Source: Fidelibacterota bacterium | Lineage (GTDB): Bacteria > Fidelibacterota > Marinisomatia > Marinisomatales > UBA1611 | Assembly: GCA_012964275.1 (NCBI GenBank) | Contig: DTUG01000080.1 | Coordinates: forward strand, 607-15,722 | DNA: 15,116 bases | Direction: 5' to 3' | Shown: in pieces, positions 1 to 6,657 of the stretch | How the letters are laid out: every line of letters begins with the position of its first letter | Numbering within the stretch: the stretch's first letter is position 1 | Notes under the pieces: generated by a model | Databases searched by the model: none | Seen by the model: only the letters and a program-made list of their open reading frames with translations | What the model was told of the DNA's origin: nothing | Made by a program: the position numbers and the translations under genes

Positions 1-636
1 CTGGTTGGAACTACAATTTGGTTTGGTAATTACGTAATGGAAGCTTTCCGACAGGCTTTCAATGAATCTGGAATCCGGCTGAAGGACAAAGAAATCAAAG
101 CAATCCGTGGGCGCTCTAAACGAGATGCCATCGCCGGGATCCTACAAGTACATAGCGGGTCAAAGGCGCTGAGTATGATTGAAACGGTTTACGGCACATT
201 CCAGAAGCTGCTGATAGATTCCGTCTCGGAACAGGGTGTGGAACCGGTTCCTGGGACTGATGACGTGTTCGGATGGCTCAGGGATCGAAAGGTGAAAATC
301 GCTCTGAACACAGGCTTTGACCGCCATATAATTTCAATGTTGCTTGACCGGGTGGATTGGTCAGGAATCGTGGATGCCGTCGTCTGTGGGAATGATGTAG
401 AAAGGGGTAGGCCAGCACCGGACCTGATCCTCAAAGCCATGGAGCAGACCGGCTGCACAAACCCATCCCGGGTGCTGGCAGTGGGCGACACTCGGTTCGA
501 TCTACTGGCTGCAAAAAATGCAGGTGTGCTGGGTATTGCGGTATTGAGTGGAGCTGGCAACGATGAGCAGCTAAAGGCCTGCCCGCACTATGCGATTATC
601 CCCAGCGTGGCAGACCTGCATAAAGTTCTGAGCTGA
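1..636 (+). CDS. Phosphonatase-like HAD hydrolase (5' end missing)
   Basis: A HAD-superfamily phosphohydrolase of the phosphonatase-like type; the substrate is unknown. The frame is open from base 1. Its first residues, LVGTT, match the tail of the HAD motif I (D-x-x-G-T-T), so the nucleophilic Asp should be the codon just before the window. The ATG at 37 is therefore internal, and residue numbers here count from it. Lys28, in a GRSKRD stretch of the cap domain, sits where phosphonoacetaldehyde hydrolase (PhnX) carries its Schiff-base Lys. Motif II is NTGF (Thr92), motif III GRPAP (Arg125) and motif IV VGDTRFD (Asp151, Asp155). These support an active enzyme. No phosphonate genes are visible nearby, so a C-P hydrolase role is only inferred. 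GC is about 53 % in the 60 bases from 241, higher than the next gene. It ends with TGA 74 bases before the longest frame of the racemase gene. Confidence 0.88.
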   Translation: MVGTTIWFGNYVMEAFRQAFNESGIRLKDKEIKAIRGRSKRDAIAGILQVHSGSKALSMIETVYGTFQKLLIDSVSEQGVEPVPGTDDVFGWLRDRKVKIALNTGFDRHIISMLLDRVDWSGIVDAVVCGNDVERGRPAPDLILKAMEQTGCTNPSRVLAVGDTRFDLLAAKNAGVLGIAVLSGAGNDEQLKACPHYAIIPSVADLHKVLS

Positions 637-705
637 AAACCCTTGGTTAAGATCGATCAGGATTTAAGTGTATTCAAGTCATAACCCATCAATCCATTTG
701 TAAAT

Positions 706-711
706 TATAAT
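706..711 (+). promoter_or_regulatory. Possible -10 box for the racemase gene
   Basis: TATAAT is a perfect sigma70-type -10 hexamer in the AT-rich gap after the HAD gene. No good -35 hexamer is seen 16-18 bases upstream. If used, transcription would begin near 718. The TTG at 711 would then lie outside the message, favouring a start at 732 or 753. This is weak evidence, because one AT-rich hexamer can occur by chance. Confidence 0.25.
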
Positions 712-752
712 TGTCTAAAAGGGAAAATCCTTTGAACACAGACAATAAAAAA

Positions 753-1493
753 ATGATTGGAGTAGTTGGGGGAATGGGTCCATATGCCGGACTCGACCTC
801 GTGAAAAAAATATTCGATCAGACGACCGCAAAATGCGATCAAGACCATTTACCTGTATCCATGATATCTGTATCACATTCAATACCCGATCGCACAGAAT
901 TTCTACTTGGAAATTCTGAAGATAATCCAGCTTTGGCTATATCTGAAGTTATCCATGCGTTATATGATCAGGGCGCAACTGTGATTGGCATACCTTGTAA
1001 TACGGCACACGCTCCTCAAATATTCAATGAACTTGTAAACAGGATACCAAAAGAAATAAAGTTGATCCACATGATAAATGAAGTTGCTTCATATATTAAG
1101 GAACGGTACCCATCAATTGTTCGTGTGGGAATTTTGTCAACAAAAGGAACAGCAGACTCAAATATTTACCCAGATTGTTTTTCAAAGCATGGCTTGAATG
1201 GAATTCAAGTTTCAGAAGAAATTCAAAAATACCGCATTAATCCTGCTATTTATGATAAGGTTTTCGGTATAAAAGCAAAGTCAAATCCCGTTTCATCACA
1301 AGCAAAAAAATATTTATATACAGGAATAAAATATTTGGTTGGCGAAGGGGTGGAAGCAATAGTCTTAGGATGTACAGAAATCCCGCTCGGTTTAACAGAT
1401 AGCGAAATTCAGGAAACTCCTATAATTGATTCATCAAAGATTCTTGCCCGTACTTTGATTTTGGAATCATCACCTGAGAATCTGGAAGAATAA
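753..1493 (+). CDS. Aspartate/glutamate racemase family protein
   Basis: A cofactor-independent amino-acid racemase of the Asp/Glu racemase family, probably interconverting L- and D-aspartate or a related acidic amino acid by two-cysteine catalysis. Counting from a TTG at 711 (longest frame, 260 aa), the N-terminal glycine motif GVVGGMGP is at 17-24. The first catalytic Cys is in CNTAH (Cys96) and the second in LGCTEIP (Cys221); both are intact. I place the start at the ATG at 753 (246 aa) because family members usually begin a few residues before this glycine motif. Alternatives are TTG 711, which directly follows a stop codon and has no ribosome site, and TTG 732, which has an AGGG about 8 bases upstream. 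The gene is AT-rich (about 37 % GC from 901). Its stop is 30 bases from the convergent dehydrogenase. Racemase versus a related isomerase cannot be settled here. Confidence 0.87.
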   Translation: MIGVVGGMGPYAGLDLVKKIFDQTTAKCDQDHLPVSMISVSHSIPDRTEFLLGNSEDNPALAISEVIHALYDQGATVIGIPCNTAHAPQIFNELVNRIPKEIKLIHMINEVASYIKERYPSIVRVGILSTKGTADSNIYPDCFSKHGLNGIQVSEEIQKYRINPAIYDKVFGIKAKSNPVSSQAKKYLYTGIKYLVGEGVEAIVLGCTEIPLGLTDSEIQETPIIDSSKILARTLILESSPENLEE

Positions 1494-1520
1494 TATTGGT
1501 GGTGATTCTTTCCAGAATTC
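1463..1520. terminator. Overlapping alternative stem-loops between convergent genes
   Basis: The end of the racemase gene and the 30-base gap hold two mutually exclusive inverted repeats. Stem A pairs 1464-1474 with 1498-1508: 11 pairs including one G-U on the + strand RNA, with a 23-base loop containing the TAA. Stem B pairs 1481-1487 (TCTGGAA) with 1510-1516 (TTCCAGA), extendable through one bulged A to 1478-1480/1518-1520. Neither is followed by a clean run of T, so neither is a textbook intrinsic terminator. A weak bidirectional terminator or mRNA 3' end structure is the likeliest role. Confidence 0.35.
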
Positions 1521-1523
1521 AGT

Positions 1524-2642
1524 TTATTTGATATACTTACCTGTTAATTCCTTGTAGTGTGAAATTTGTTCGAACGCTAATTCTCTAGCCTCCGATGGCT
1601 TAAATGATTTGCAATCAAAACCAAGTGTTTCTTTCATAATGTCGTAGGTGTAATCTGCGAATATGACCGTTCCGTCATTCTTGATTTCCTCGATGGAATC
1701 TAGTTTACCAGCTTCCTCATTCATTAAGATTGCTTCTTCTAAAGTGATCTCTGAAGGGAGAATCACTTCCGCTCCTTCGGCACTTAACCTTACGGGGTAG
1801 CCACCCGGTAGCCCGTTTGGCCCTGGAGAATGAGTCTTTAACCCTTCATCCAGCACCATGGCCTTGAGGTTTTTTAAAGCAGATGAAGCTGATACAGTGG
1901 TAAAACCTATTCCCGGCGGATAGAGTTTCACCGATTCAAACATTACTTTGTCCGTATCAAATTGCCCAGTTTCATCCTCGCCATCAATCATGATTTTCAG
2001 GAAATATGGTGCCCCCGGTTTGTAACCTGCCTCCCGCGGATAGACCCAGTGTTGATGATGACAAACCAGGTAGATCTCTACACTACGTCTTGGCACACCT
2101 GTTTTTCGGACAATATAGATTGACACTGCTGGTGCGATCAAATCCACGTTTCCAATTCCAATGGTGGGTGCTAAGCCGATCTTGCCCATCACTGGGTTTG
2201 TTAGACAAGACAATGAAGTATTTATATAAAAGGTTGATATTCCCGAGTTTTTAATGGCTTGTGCCAGATTCATACCCAACGTCAATTGACAAGGAAGCCA
2301 TGCACCTAAACCAGCTGAACTGATTTTGGCGTAGATGTTTTCCGGTAATTGGCGAATTAAATGCCATGTATGTAAAACAGCACAGTTGATAATTGCTGCT
2401 GGCTGTTCTTTTTGAATTATCTCAGATGTTTTTTCAATGTCGAGGAGATCAATTTTCAAAGGACGAAATTTCGGATGCTTCCCATGATGGGCAGCACCAA
2501 TTTCAGCATTGTTACATGCCAAACGAGCTTTTTCTTCATCAATGTCACCTGCAATCCATTCAAATCCGGTATTAGACCTGGCGGCAAATTCCAGTATATG
2601 TTTACCCACATCTCCCACACCTACTAATAATATTTTCTTCAT
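1524..2642 (-). CDS. Saccharopine-dehydrogenase-like NAD(P)-dependent oxidoreductase
   Basis: A 372-residue Rossmann-fold oxidoreductase of unknown substrate. The N-terminus MKKILLVGVGDVG carries a GxGxxG dinucleotide motif (Gly8, Gly10, Gly13). Asp33, in AGDID at the end of the second strand, suggests NAD rather than NADP. The layout, an N-terminal nucleotide domain then a long C-terminal domain, resembles the saccharopine dehydrogenase / NADP-binding group, and I cannot name a closer subfamily. Distinctive features to trace are a His-rich patch HHQHW (195-199), a Gly/Pro-rich segment at 273-283 (PGPNGLPGGYP) and an acidic C-terminal region. The start is well supported: AAGGAG at 2649-2654 lies 6 bases before the ATG. 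The gene stands alone, divergent from the aminotransferase operon and convergent with the racemase, so it may act on an amino acid or imine from the same pathway; that is inference only. Confidence 0.7.
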   Translation of the reverse strand: MKKILLVGVGDVGKHILEFAARSNTGFEWIAGDIDEEKARLACNNAEIGAAHHGKHPKFRPLKIDLLDIEKTSEIIQKEQPAAIINCAVLHTWHLIRQLPENIYAKISSAGLGAWLPCQLTLGMNLAQAIKNSGISTFYINTSLSCLTNPVMGKIGLAPTIGIGNVDLIAPAVSIYIVRKTGVPRRSVEIYLVCHHQHWVYPREAGYKPGAPYFLKIMIDGEDETGQFDTDKVMFESVKLYPPGIGFTTVSASSALKNLKAMVLDEGLKTHSPGPNGLPGGYPVRLSAEGAEVILPSEITLEEAILMNEEAGKLDSIEEIKNDGTVIFADYTYDIMKETLGFDCKSFKPSEARELAFEQISHYKELTGKYIK

Positions 2643-2648
2643 TTACTT

Positions 2649-2654
2649 CTCCTT
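2649..2654 (-). promoter_or_regulatory. Strong Shine-Dalgarno site of the dehydrogenase-like gene
   Basis: AAGGAG on the minus strand, 6 bases before the ATG at 2642. It is one of the clearest ribosome-binding sites in the window and fixes the start of this gene. Most other genes here have weak or no such site. Confidence 0.75.
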
Positions 2655-2671
2655 ATTTGTTCAAACGTACT

Positions 2672-2701
2672 TGTATTCGATAACAATACATTCATTGTCA
2701 A
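2672..2701 (-). promoter_or_regulatory. Candidate promoter with operator-like palindrome
   Basis: On the minus strand a perfect TTGACA (2701-2696) lies upstream of the dehydrogenase-like gene. A 17-base spacer would put the -10 at 2678-2673 (GAATAC, poor match). A perfect 6-base inverted repeat, TGTATT/AATACA (2672-2677 and 2685-2690, 7-base centre), covers the spacer and this -10. That is the geometry of a repressor operator. The predicted start near 2666 would leave a short leader carrying the AAGGAG. The promoter grammar of this organism is unknown. Confidence 0.35.
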
Positions 2702-2766
2702 ATAAATAATCTACTCTTATGTAAAACGAACATGATTACTACAAATTACAAAAATACAATAAATCC

Positions 2767-2792
2767 ATTTACAAATTAGTTTTTATGTAAAT
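2767..2792. repeat. Inverted repeat ATTTACA-N12-TGTAAAT
   Basis: A perfect 7-base inverted repeat with a 12-base AT-rich spacer, in the middle of the divergent intergenic region. The left part, ATTTACAAAT (2767-2776), recurs in reverse complement at 695-704 upstream of the racemase gene. It could be a shared regulator site or chance in AT-rich DNA. Confidence 0.3.
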
Positions 2793-2915
2793 CTAGAAAC
2801 CTGTTAAAAGAAACAATAAATCAAGGATACTTAGCGAGGGTTCTTCATTTCATACTATTAATGTCACCTGATTCCATCTAATTTTTCTAACCTTTTTTCA
2901 ATTCTGTGATGATAA

Positions 2916-4199
2916 ATGATAACACCTGATGCTTCTCCAACCCTAGCCATGAACGAACGGGTTAATGCGTTGTGGGCTGAAGGGATAGATGTCCTTCACC
3001 TGGGATTTGGCGAATCAAGGTTTCCTGTTCATCCAGCCTTATCAAAAGCATTTCAAGAAAATATTCACCAACGAAGCTATCTCCCTTCTCTCGGAAATGC
3101 ATCGCTACGCACTGCCATAGCAAAATATTATTCTGAGAAATTGAATCTTTCATTCGATGCTGAACAGATCCTTATTGGTGTAGGCAGCAAGTCATTGCTT
3201 TATGCCATGATTCAATCCATTGATGGGGATCTGTTACTTTCCAAACCTTCATGGGTATCCTACAGTTCCATTGCTAGGCTGACTGGAAAGTCAGTCCATT
3301 GGTTTGAACTGGATCGGGATGACGAATTTGGATTAAGTATAGCTTCGTTAGATTCATGCTATAATGATGCTTGTGCAATTGGATCGGATCCCCAAATCCT
3401 AGTACTAAATTCACCCAATAACCCGGTGGGAAACAATATCAAGCCTGACATGGTGGAATCTGTTGCAAAATGGGCACGGGACAAAGATATTTTTATCTTA
3501 AGTGATGAAGTTTACAGCCTAGTTACACATGATGGTTTTATCCACCACACACCAGCAGCGTCCAATCCTGAAAGAACGATTATCTTTGGTGGTCTGAGTA
3601 AACATCTTTCATTGGGCGGCTGGCGATTTGGTATGGCCATCCTTCCGAAAAATGATATAGGTAAACAATTATCAAAATCGTTTCAATCCATAGCCGGAAG
3701 CGTTTGGTCCTGTGTTCCTGCTCCGATCCAGGCTACAGCCGAATTAGCTTACAGCGGTGACAGAGACATTGACGCGTATATCCAAACCTGTACTGAAATC
3801 CACCGAATTCGTACAAATTACATCCATCAGGGATTAAATAAAATGGGGCTCAAAAGCCCAACACCAAAAGGTGGATTCTATTTATATCCGTCTTTCATTA
3901 AATGGACAGATAAGTTAAATGAGATGGGCATCCTGACTTGCAACGACCTTTCCAACCATCTGATGAATCAGCTTGGAATTGCTACACTTCCAGGCAGCGC
4001 ATTTGGAGACGACCCGGAAAACTTGTGCCTGCGGTTCTCTACCAGTTACCTGGATATGGAAACAGATCAGCTGGCACAAGAAAGTATCGATGCATATGAA
4101 AAAGAAAATCAGTCCGAATCATTTTTAACACTTCATCACCCTAGAATTGCTTTATTCCTCGAAAAATTCGGTAGTTTTATTTCAGAATTAGATAAATAG
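2916..4199 (+). CDS. PLP-dependent class I/II aminotransferase
   Basis: A fold-type I aminotransferase (427 aa, near family length), moving an amino group between an amino acid and a 2-oxo acid in the cytoplasm. Visible motifs: SPNNPVGN at 166-173 (cofactor Asn169), SDEVY (Asp197, Tyr200), GGLSKHLSLGGWRFG with the PLP-binding Lys229 and Arg237, and CLRFS with the carboxylate-binding Arg373. All key residues are present. The N-terminus ASPTLAMNERVNALWAEG matches how this family usually starts, supporting ATG 2916 over the internal ATG 2949, although no clear Shine-Dalgarno site precedes it. It is the first gene of a tight four-gene operon; the thiolase begins 3 bases after its stop. Substrate specificity cannot be read from sequence. 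The C-terminal ~30 residues (from about 398) extend beyond the usual core. Confidence 0.9.
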   Translation: MITPDASPTLAMNERVNALWAEGIDVLHLGFGESRFPVHPALSKAFQENIHQRSYLPSLGNASLRTAIAKYYSEKLNLSFDAEQILIGVGSKSLLYAMIQSIDGDLLLSKPSWVSYSSIARLTGKSVHWFELDRDDEFGLSIASLDSCYNDACAIGSDPQILVLNSPNNPVGNNIKPDMVESVAKWARDKDIFILSDEVYSLVTHDGFIHHTPAASNPERTIIFGGLSKHLSLGGWRFGMAILPKNDIGKQLSKSFQSIAGSVWSCVPAPIQATAELAYSGDRDIDAYIQTCTEIHRIRTNYIHQGLNKMGLKSPTPKGGFYLYPSFIKWTDKLNEMGILTCNDLSNHLMNQLGIATLPGSAFGDDPENLCLRFSTSYLDMETDQLAQESIDAYEKENQSESFLTLHHPRIALFLEKFGSFISELDK

Positions 4200-4202
4200 A
4201 TT

Positions 4203-5450
4203 GTGATAGACGTTGTAATCATTGATGCAGTTCGCAGCCCTATAGGGAAGTTCGGTGGTGCTCTTTCCAGTATCCGTCCTGATGATTTGCTGGCAGAGGT
4301 ATTGAAAGGGTTGGTGGAAAGGACTGGGATCGATCCTGGTCAGGTAGAAGATGTGGTTGCCGGCTGCGGGAATCAAGCTGGAGAAGATAACCGCGATGTT
4401 GCCCGCATGGCAGTTTTACTGGCCGGCTTTCCTAAGGAAGTTGGAGGGGTCACAGTAAACCGGAACTGTGCTTCAGGCCTCGATGCGGTGAATCAGGCAG
4501 CGAAAAGCATCATCGCAGAAGAAGGTGACATTTATATTGCAGGCGGCGTGGAAAGCATGAGTCGGGCACCCTATTCAATTCCAAAACCGGCACAACAGTC
4601 ATCCATGGGACACAGAACAATCTTTGATACCACTGTAGGCTGGCGATATCCCAATCCAAGGATGGATGCGCTTTATCCCATTATCAGTTTGGGAGAGACG
4701 GCTGAAAACATTGCAGAGGAGCTTGGCATTAGTCGTATGGAACAAGATTCGTTTGCTCTGGAAAGCCAACGCCGGGCCATTGATGCAATTAATTGCAAAA
4801 AATTTAAGGATGAAATACAACCCATTCCTGTAAAGCAACACAAGGGTAAACCCATCATTTTTGATACCGATGAACATCCTCGTTATAAGGTTGAAAATGG
4901 TAAATATATTTTAGATTCAAATCTGGATCAGTTTAGCAAACTGAGACCGGCATTTCGAAAAAACGGCACCGTTACAGCAGGAAATTCCAGCGGGATCAAC
5001 GATGGCGCCGCAGCCTTACTTTTGATGAGCGCTGAAAAAGCAGACGATCTAGGATTAAAACCGATGGCTCGATGGGCAGGTTCAGCTGTCGCTGGAGTCG
5101 ATCCCAGAGTTATGGGTTACGGGCCCATACCTGCCACAAAAAAATTGCTTAATCGCTTAGGTCTATCAATGTCCGATATTGGATTAATCGAAATAAATGA
5201 GGCCTTTTCCGCACAAACTTTAGGTGTTATGAAAAAAATGAAACTGGATCATAATATTACGAATGTAAATGGTGGCGCGATTGCCTTAGGCCATCCCTTA
5301 GGCTGTTCAGGAGCTCGAATCCTAACTACCCTGGTTCATGAAATGAAACGTCGTAAAAAAACCCAAGGTAGTCCATTCTACGGTCTAGCATCACTTTGTG
5401 TGGGTGTTGGTCAGGGTGTTTCAACAATCATTGAGCTGATCCATGAGTAA
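4203..5450 (+). CDS. Thiolase (acetyl-CoA acyltransferase, PcaF/FadA-like)
   Basis: A thiolase (415 aa) that cleaves a 3-oxoacyl-CoA with CoA to give acetyl-CoA and a shortened acyl-CoA, or runs in reverse. The acyl-accepting Cys89 is in NRNCASG, His364 in GGAIALGHPLGCSGAR and the second Cys399 in SLCVGVGQG. NEAF at 332-335 is also present. The segment FDTTVGWRYPNP (141-152) followed by ETAEN resembles 3-oxoadipyl-CoA thiolases, hinting at a degradative enzyme of dicarboxylic or aromatic-acid type, but this is a loose likeness. The start is GTG, 3 bases after the aminotransferase stop, with no ribosome site of its own, so translational coupling is likely. It overlaps the next gene by 8 bases (ATGAGTAA). 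Confidence 0.93.
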   Translation: MIDVVIIDAVRSPIGKFGGALSSIRPDDLLAEVLKGLVERTGIDPGQVEDVVAGCGNQAGEDNRDVARMAVLLAGFPKEVGGVTVNRNCASGLDAVNQAAKSIIAEEGDIYIAGGVESMSRAPYSIPKPAQQSSMGHRTIFDTTVGWRYPNPRMDALYPIISLGETAENIAEELGISRMEQDSFALESQRRAIDAINCKKFKDEIQPIPVKQHKGKPIIFDTDEHPRYKVENGKYILDSNLDQFSKLRPAFRKNGTVTAGNSSGINDGAAALLLMSAEKADDLGLKPMARWAGSAVAGVDPRVMGYGPIPATKKLLNRLGLSMSDIGLIEINEAFSAQTLGVMKKMKLDHNITNVNGGAIALGHPLGCSGARILTTLVHEMKRRKKTQGSPFYGLASLCVGVGQGVSTIIELIHE

Positions 5451-6657
5451 TATACAGCGACCTTTGGATGGTATCAGGGTTATTGCCCTGGAACAATACA
5501 TGAGCGGCCCTTATTGTTCCATGCTTCTGGCTGATGCTGGTGCGGAGGTGATCAAGATAGAGCGTCCTGGTTCAGGGGATCCGCGGCGGTCGATCCCTCC
5601 CTTTGCCGAAAGCGGTGATATAAAAAAGGCTGGCGGTTTCATGGCTTACAACCGCAATAAAAAGAGCTTAGTTCTTAATTTGCGAATAGATGAGGGGAGA
5701 CAGGTTTATAAGGATCTGATTCAAAAAGCGGATGTGGTGGTAGAAAATTTGACGCCTGGCGGGGTGGAGCGCATGGGGCTTGGTTACGATACGCTGAAGG
5801 AATTGAATCCGAGGCTTGTTTATGCAGCTATATCAGGATTCGGAAGACTTGATGGCTATAAAGGTCCGGATTCTCATCGTCCGGCTTTTGACATAGTAGT
5901 AGAGGCCATGAGCGGTATCATGCATCTGGTAGGCTTTGAAGATAAGCCCCCAAGCTGGACTATATATGGAATGGCTGACATATATAGCGGAATGTGTACT
6001 GCATATGGAATCATGCAGGCACTTTTTATGCGGGAGAAAACTGGAAAAGGCCAATTTGTAGATAGCGCTATGCTGGACAATATGCTTTCATTAAATGAAA
6101 GAATGGTTATGCTCTACTCAATCACGGGTCAGAAACCTAAGCGGGGACGGTTAATGCATCTTTTCCCCCGAGGAGCTTTCAAATGTAAAGATGGTTACCT
6201 GGCTCTGAACATCCCTGATGATATCATGTGGGGCAGGCTATGCAAAGTGATCGATCAGGAAAATTTGATCGAGGATGAACGCAGTAGAACCGGAACCGCG
6301 CGGGCGGCACATTCAATTGAATTGACACCCATCATTGAAAACTGGCTGAAAAATAAAACCCGGTCAGAAGCAGAATTACTATTGAATGAGAATGGTGTGC
6401 CTGTCGGTCCGGTTTTAACAGCTGAAGAAGTGTTCGCATCTGAACAAATAGAAGCACGAAAAGGGCTGATAGAAATTGTAGATCCTGATGTGGGATCCTA
6501 TCAATTTGCCCGAACACCAGTTCACCTTTCAGCAGCTCCAGAGATCCCGACAGAGCCAGCTCCTAATCTTGGAGAACATACGACTGAAATACTGTCTTCA
6601 CTGCTAAATTACTCTGAGGAAAAAATACAGAACCTTGAGAAACATGAAATTATTTAA
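5443..6657 (+). CDS. Family III CoA-transferase (CaiB/BaiF type)
   Basis: A family III CoA-transferase (404 aa) that moves CoA from a donor thioester to a carboxylic acid. The N-terminal nucleotide-binding region shows LLADAGAEVIKIERPGSGD (28-46), typical of the family, then ADVVVENLTPGGVERMGLGY. The candidate catalytic Asp is Asp179 in GMADIYSG, aligning with the active-site Asp of formyl-CoA transferase and CaiB. GKGQFVDSAMLD at 201-212 is another family hallmark. The start overlaps the thiolase stop by 8 bases, and the gene overlaps the next by about 14. Within the operon it would activate the acid released by transamination or other steps so the thiolase can act further on. Specificity in this family is broad, and possible substrates include succinate, mesaconate, citramalate and aromatic acids; none can be chosen here. 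Confidence 0.92.
   Translation: MSNIQRPLDGIRVIALEQYMSGPYCSMLLADAGAEVIKIERPGSGDPRRSIPPFAESGDIKKAGGFMAYNRNKKSLVLNLRIDEGRQVYKDLIQKADVVVENLTPGGVERMGLGYDTLKELNPRLVYAAISGFGRLDGYKGPDSHRPAFDIVVEAMSGIMHLVGFEDKPPSWTIYGMADIYSGMCTAYGIMQALFMREKTGKGQFVDSAMLDNMLSLNERMVMLYSITGQKPKRGRLMHLFPRGAFKCKDGYLALNIPDDIMWGRLCKVIDQENLIEDERSRTGTARAAHSIELTPIIENWLKNKTRSEAELLLNENGVPVGPVLTAEEVFASEQIEARKGLIEIVDPDVGSYQFARTPVHLSAAPEIPTEPAPNLGEHTTEILSSLLNYSEEKIQNLEKHEII

Larger units (their letters stand above)
2643..2915. other. Divergent AT-rich intergenic region
   Basis: The largest non-coding gap in the window (273 bases), between the divergent dehydrogenase-like gene and the aminotransferase operon, so it should hold promoters for both. 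Besides the site at 2672-2701 it contains a perfect 7-base inverted repeat ATTTACA/TGTAAAT (2767-2773 and 2786-2792, 12-base spacer). TATGTAAA also occurs twice (near 2719 and 2785). For the + operon I see only a weak TACTAT at 2853-2858 with no convincing -35. There is no tRNA-like fold and no open frame of note. Confidence 0.5.

Noticed and set aside
189..560. 123-codon open frame antisense to the HAD gene
   Set aside because: It is a shadow of a gene with clear motifs, and the composition is low-complexity Ser/Pro/Thr-rich.
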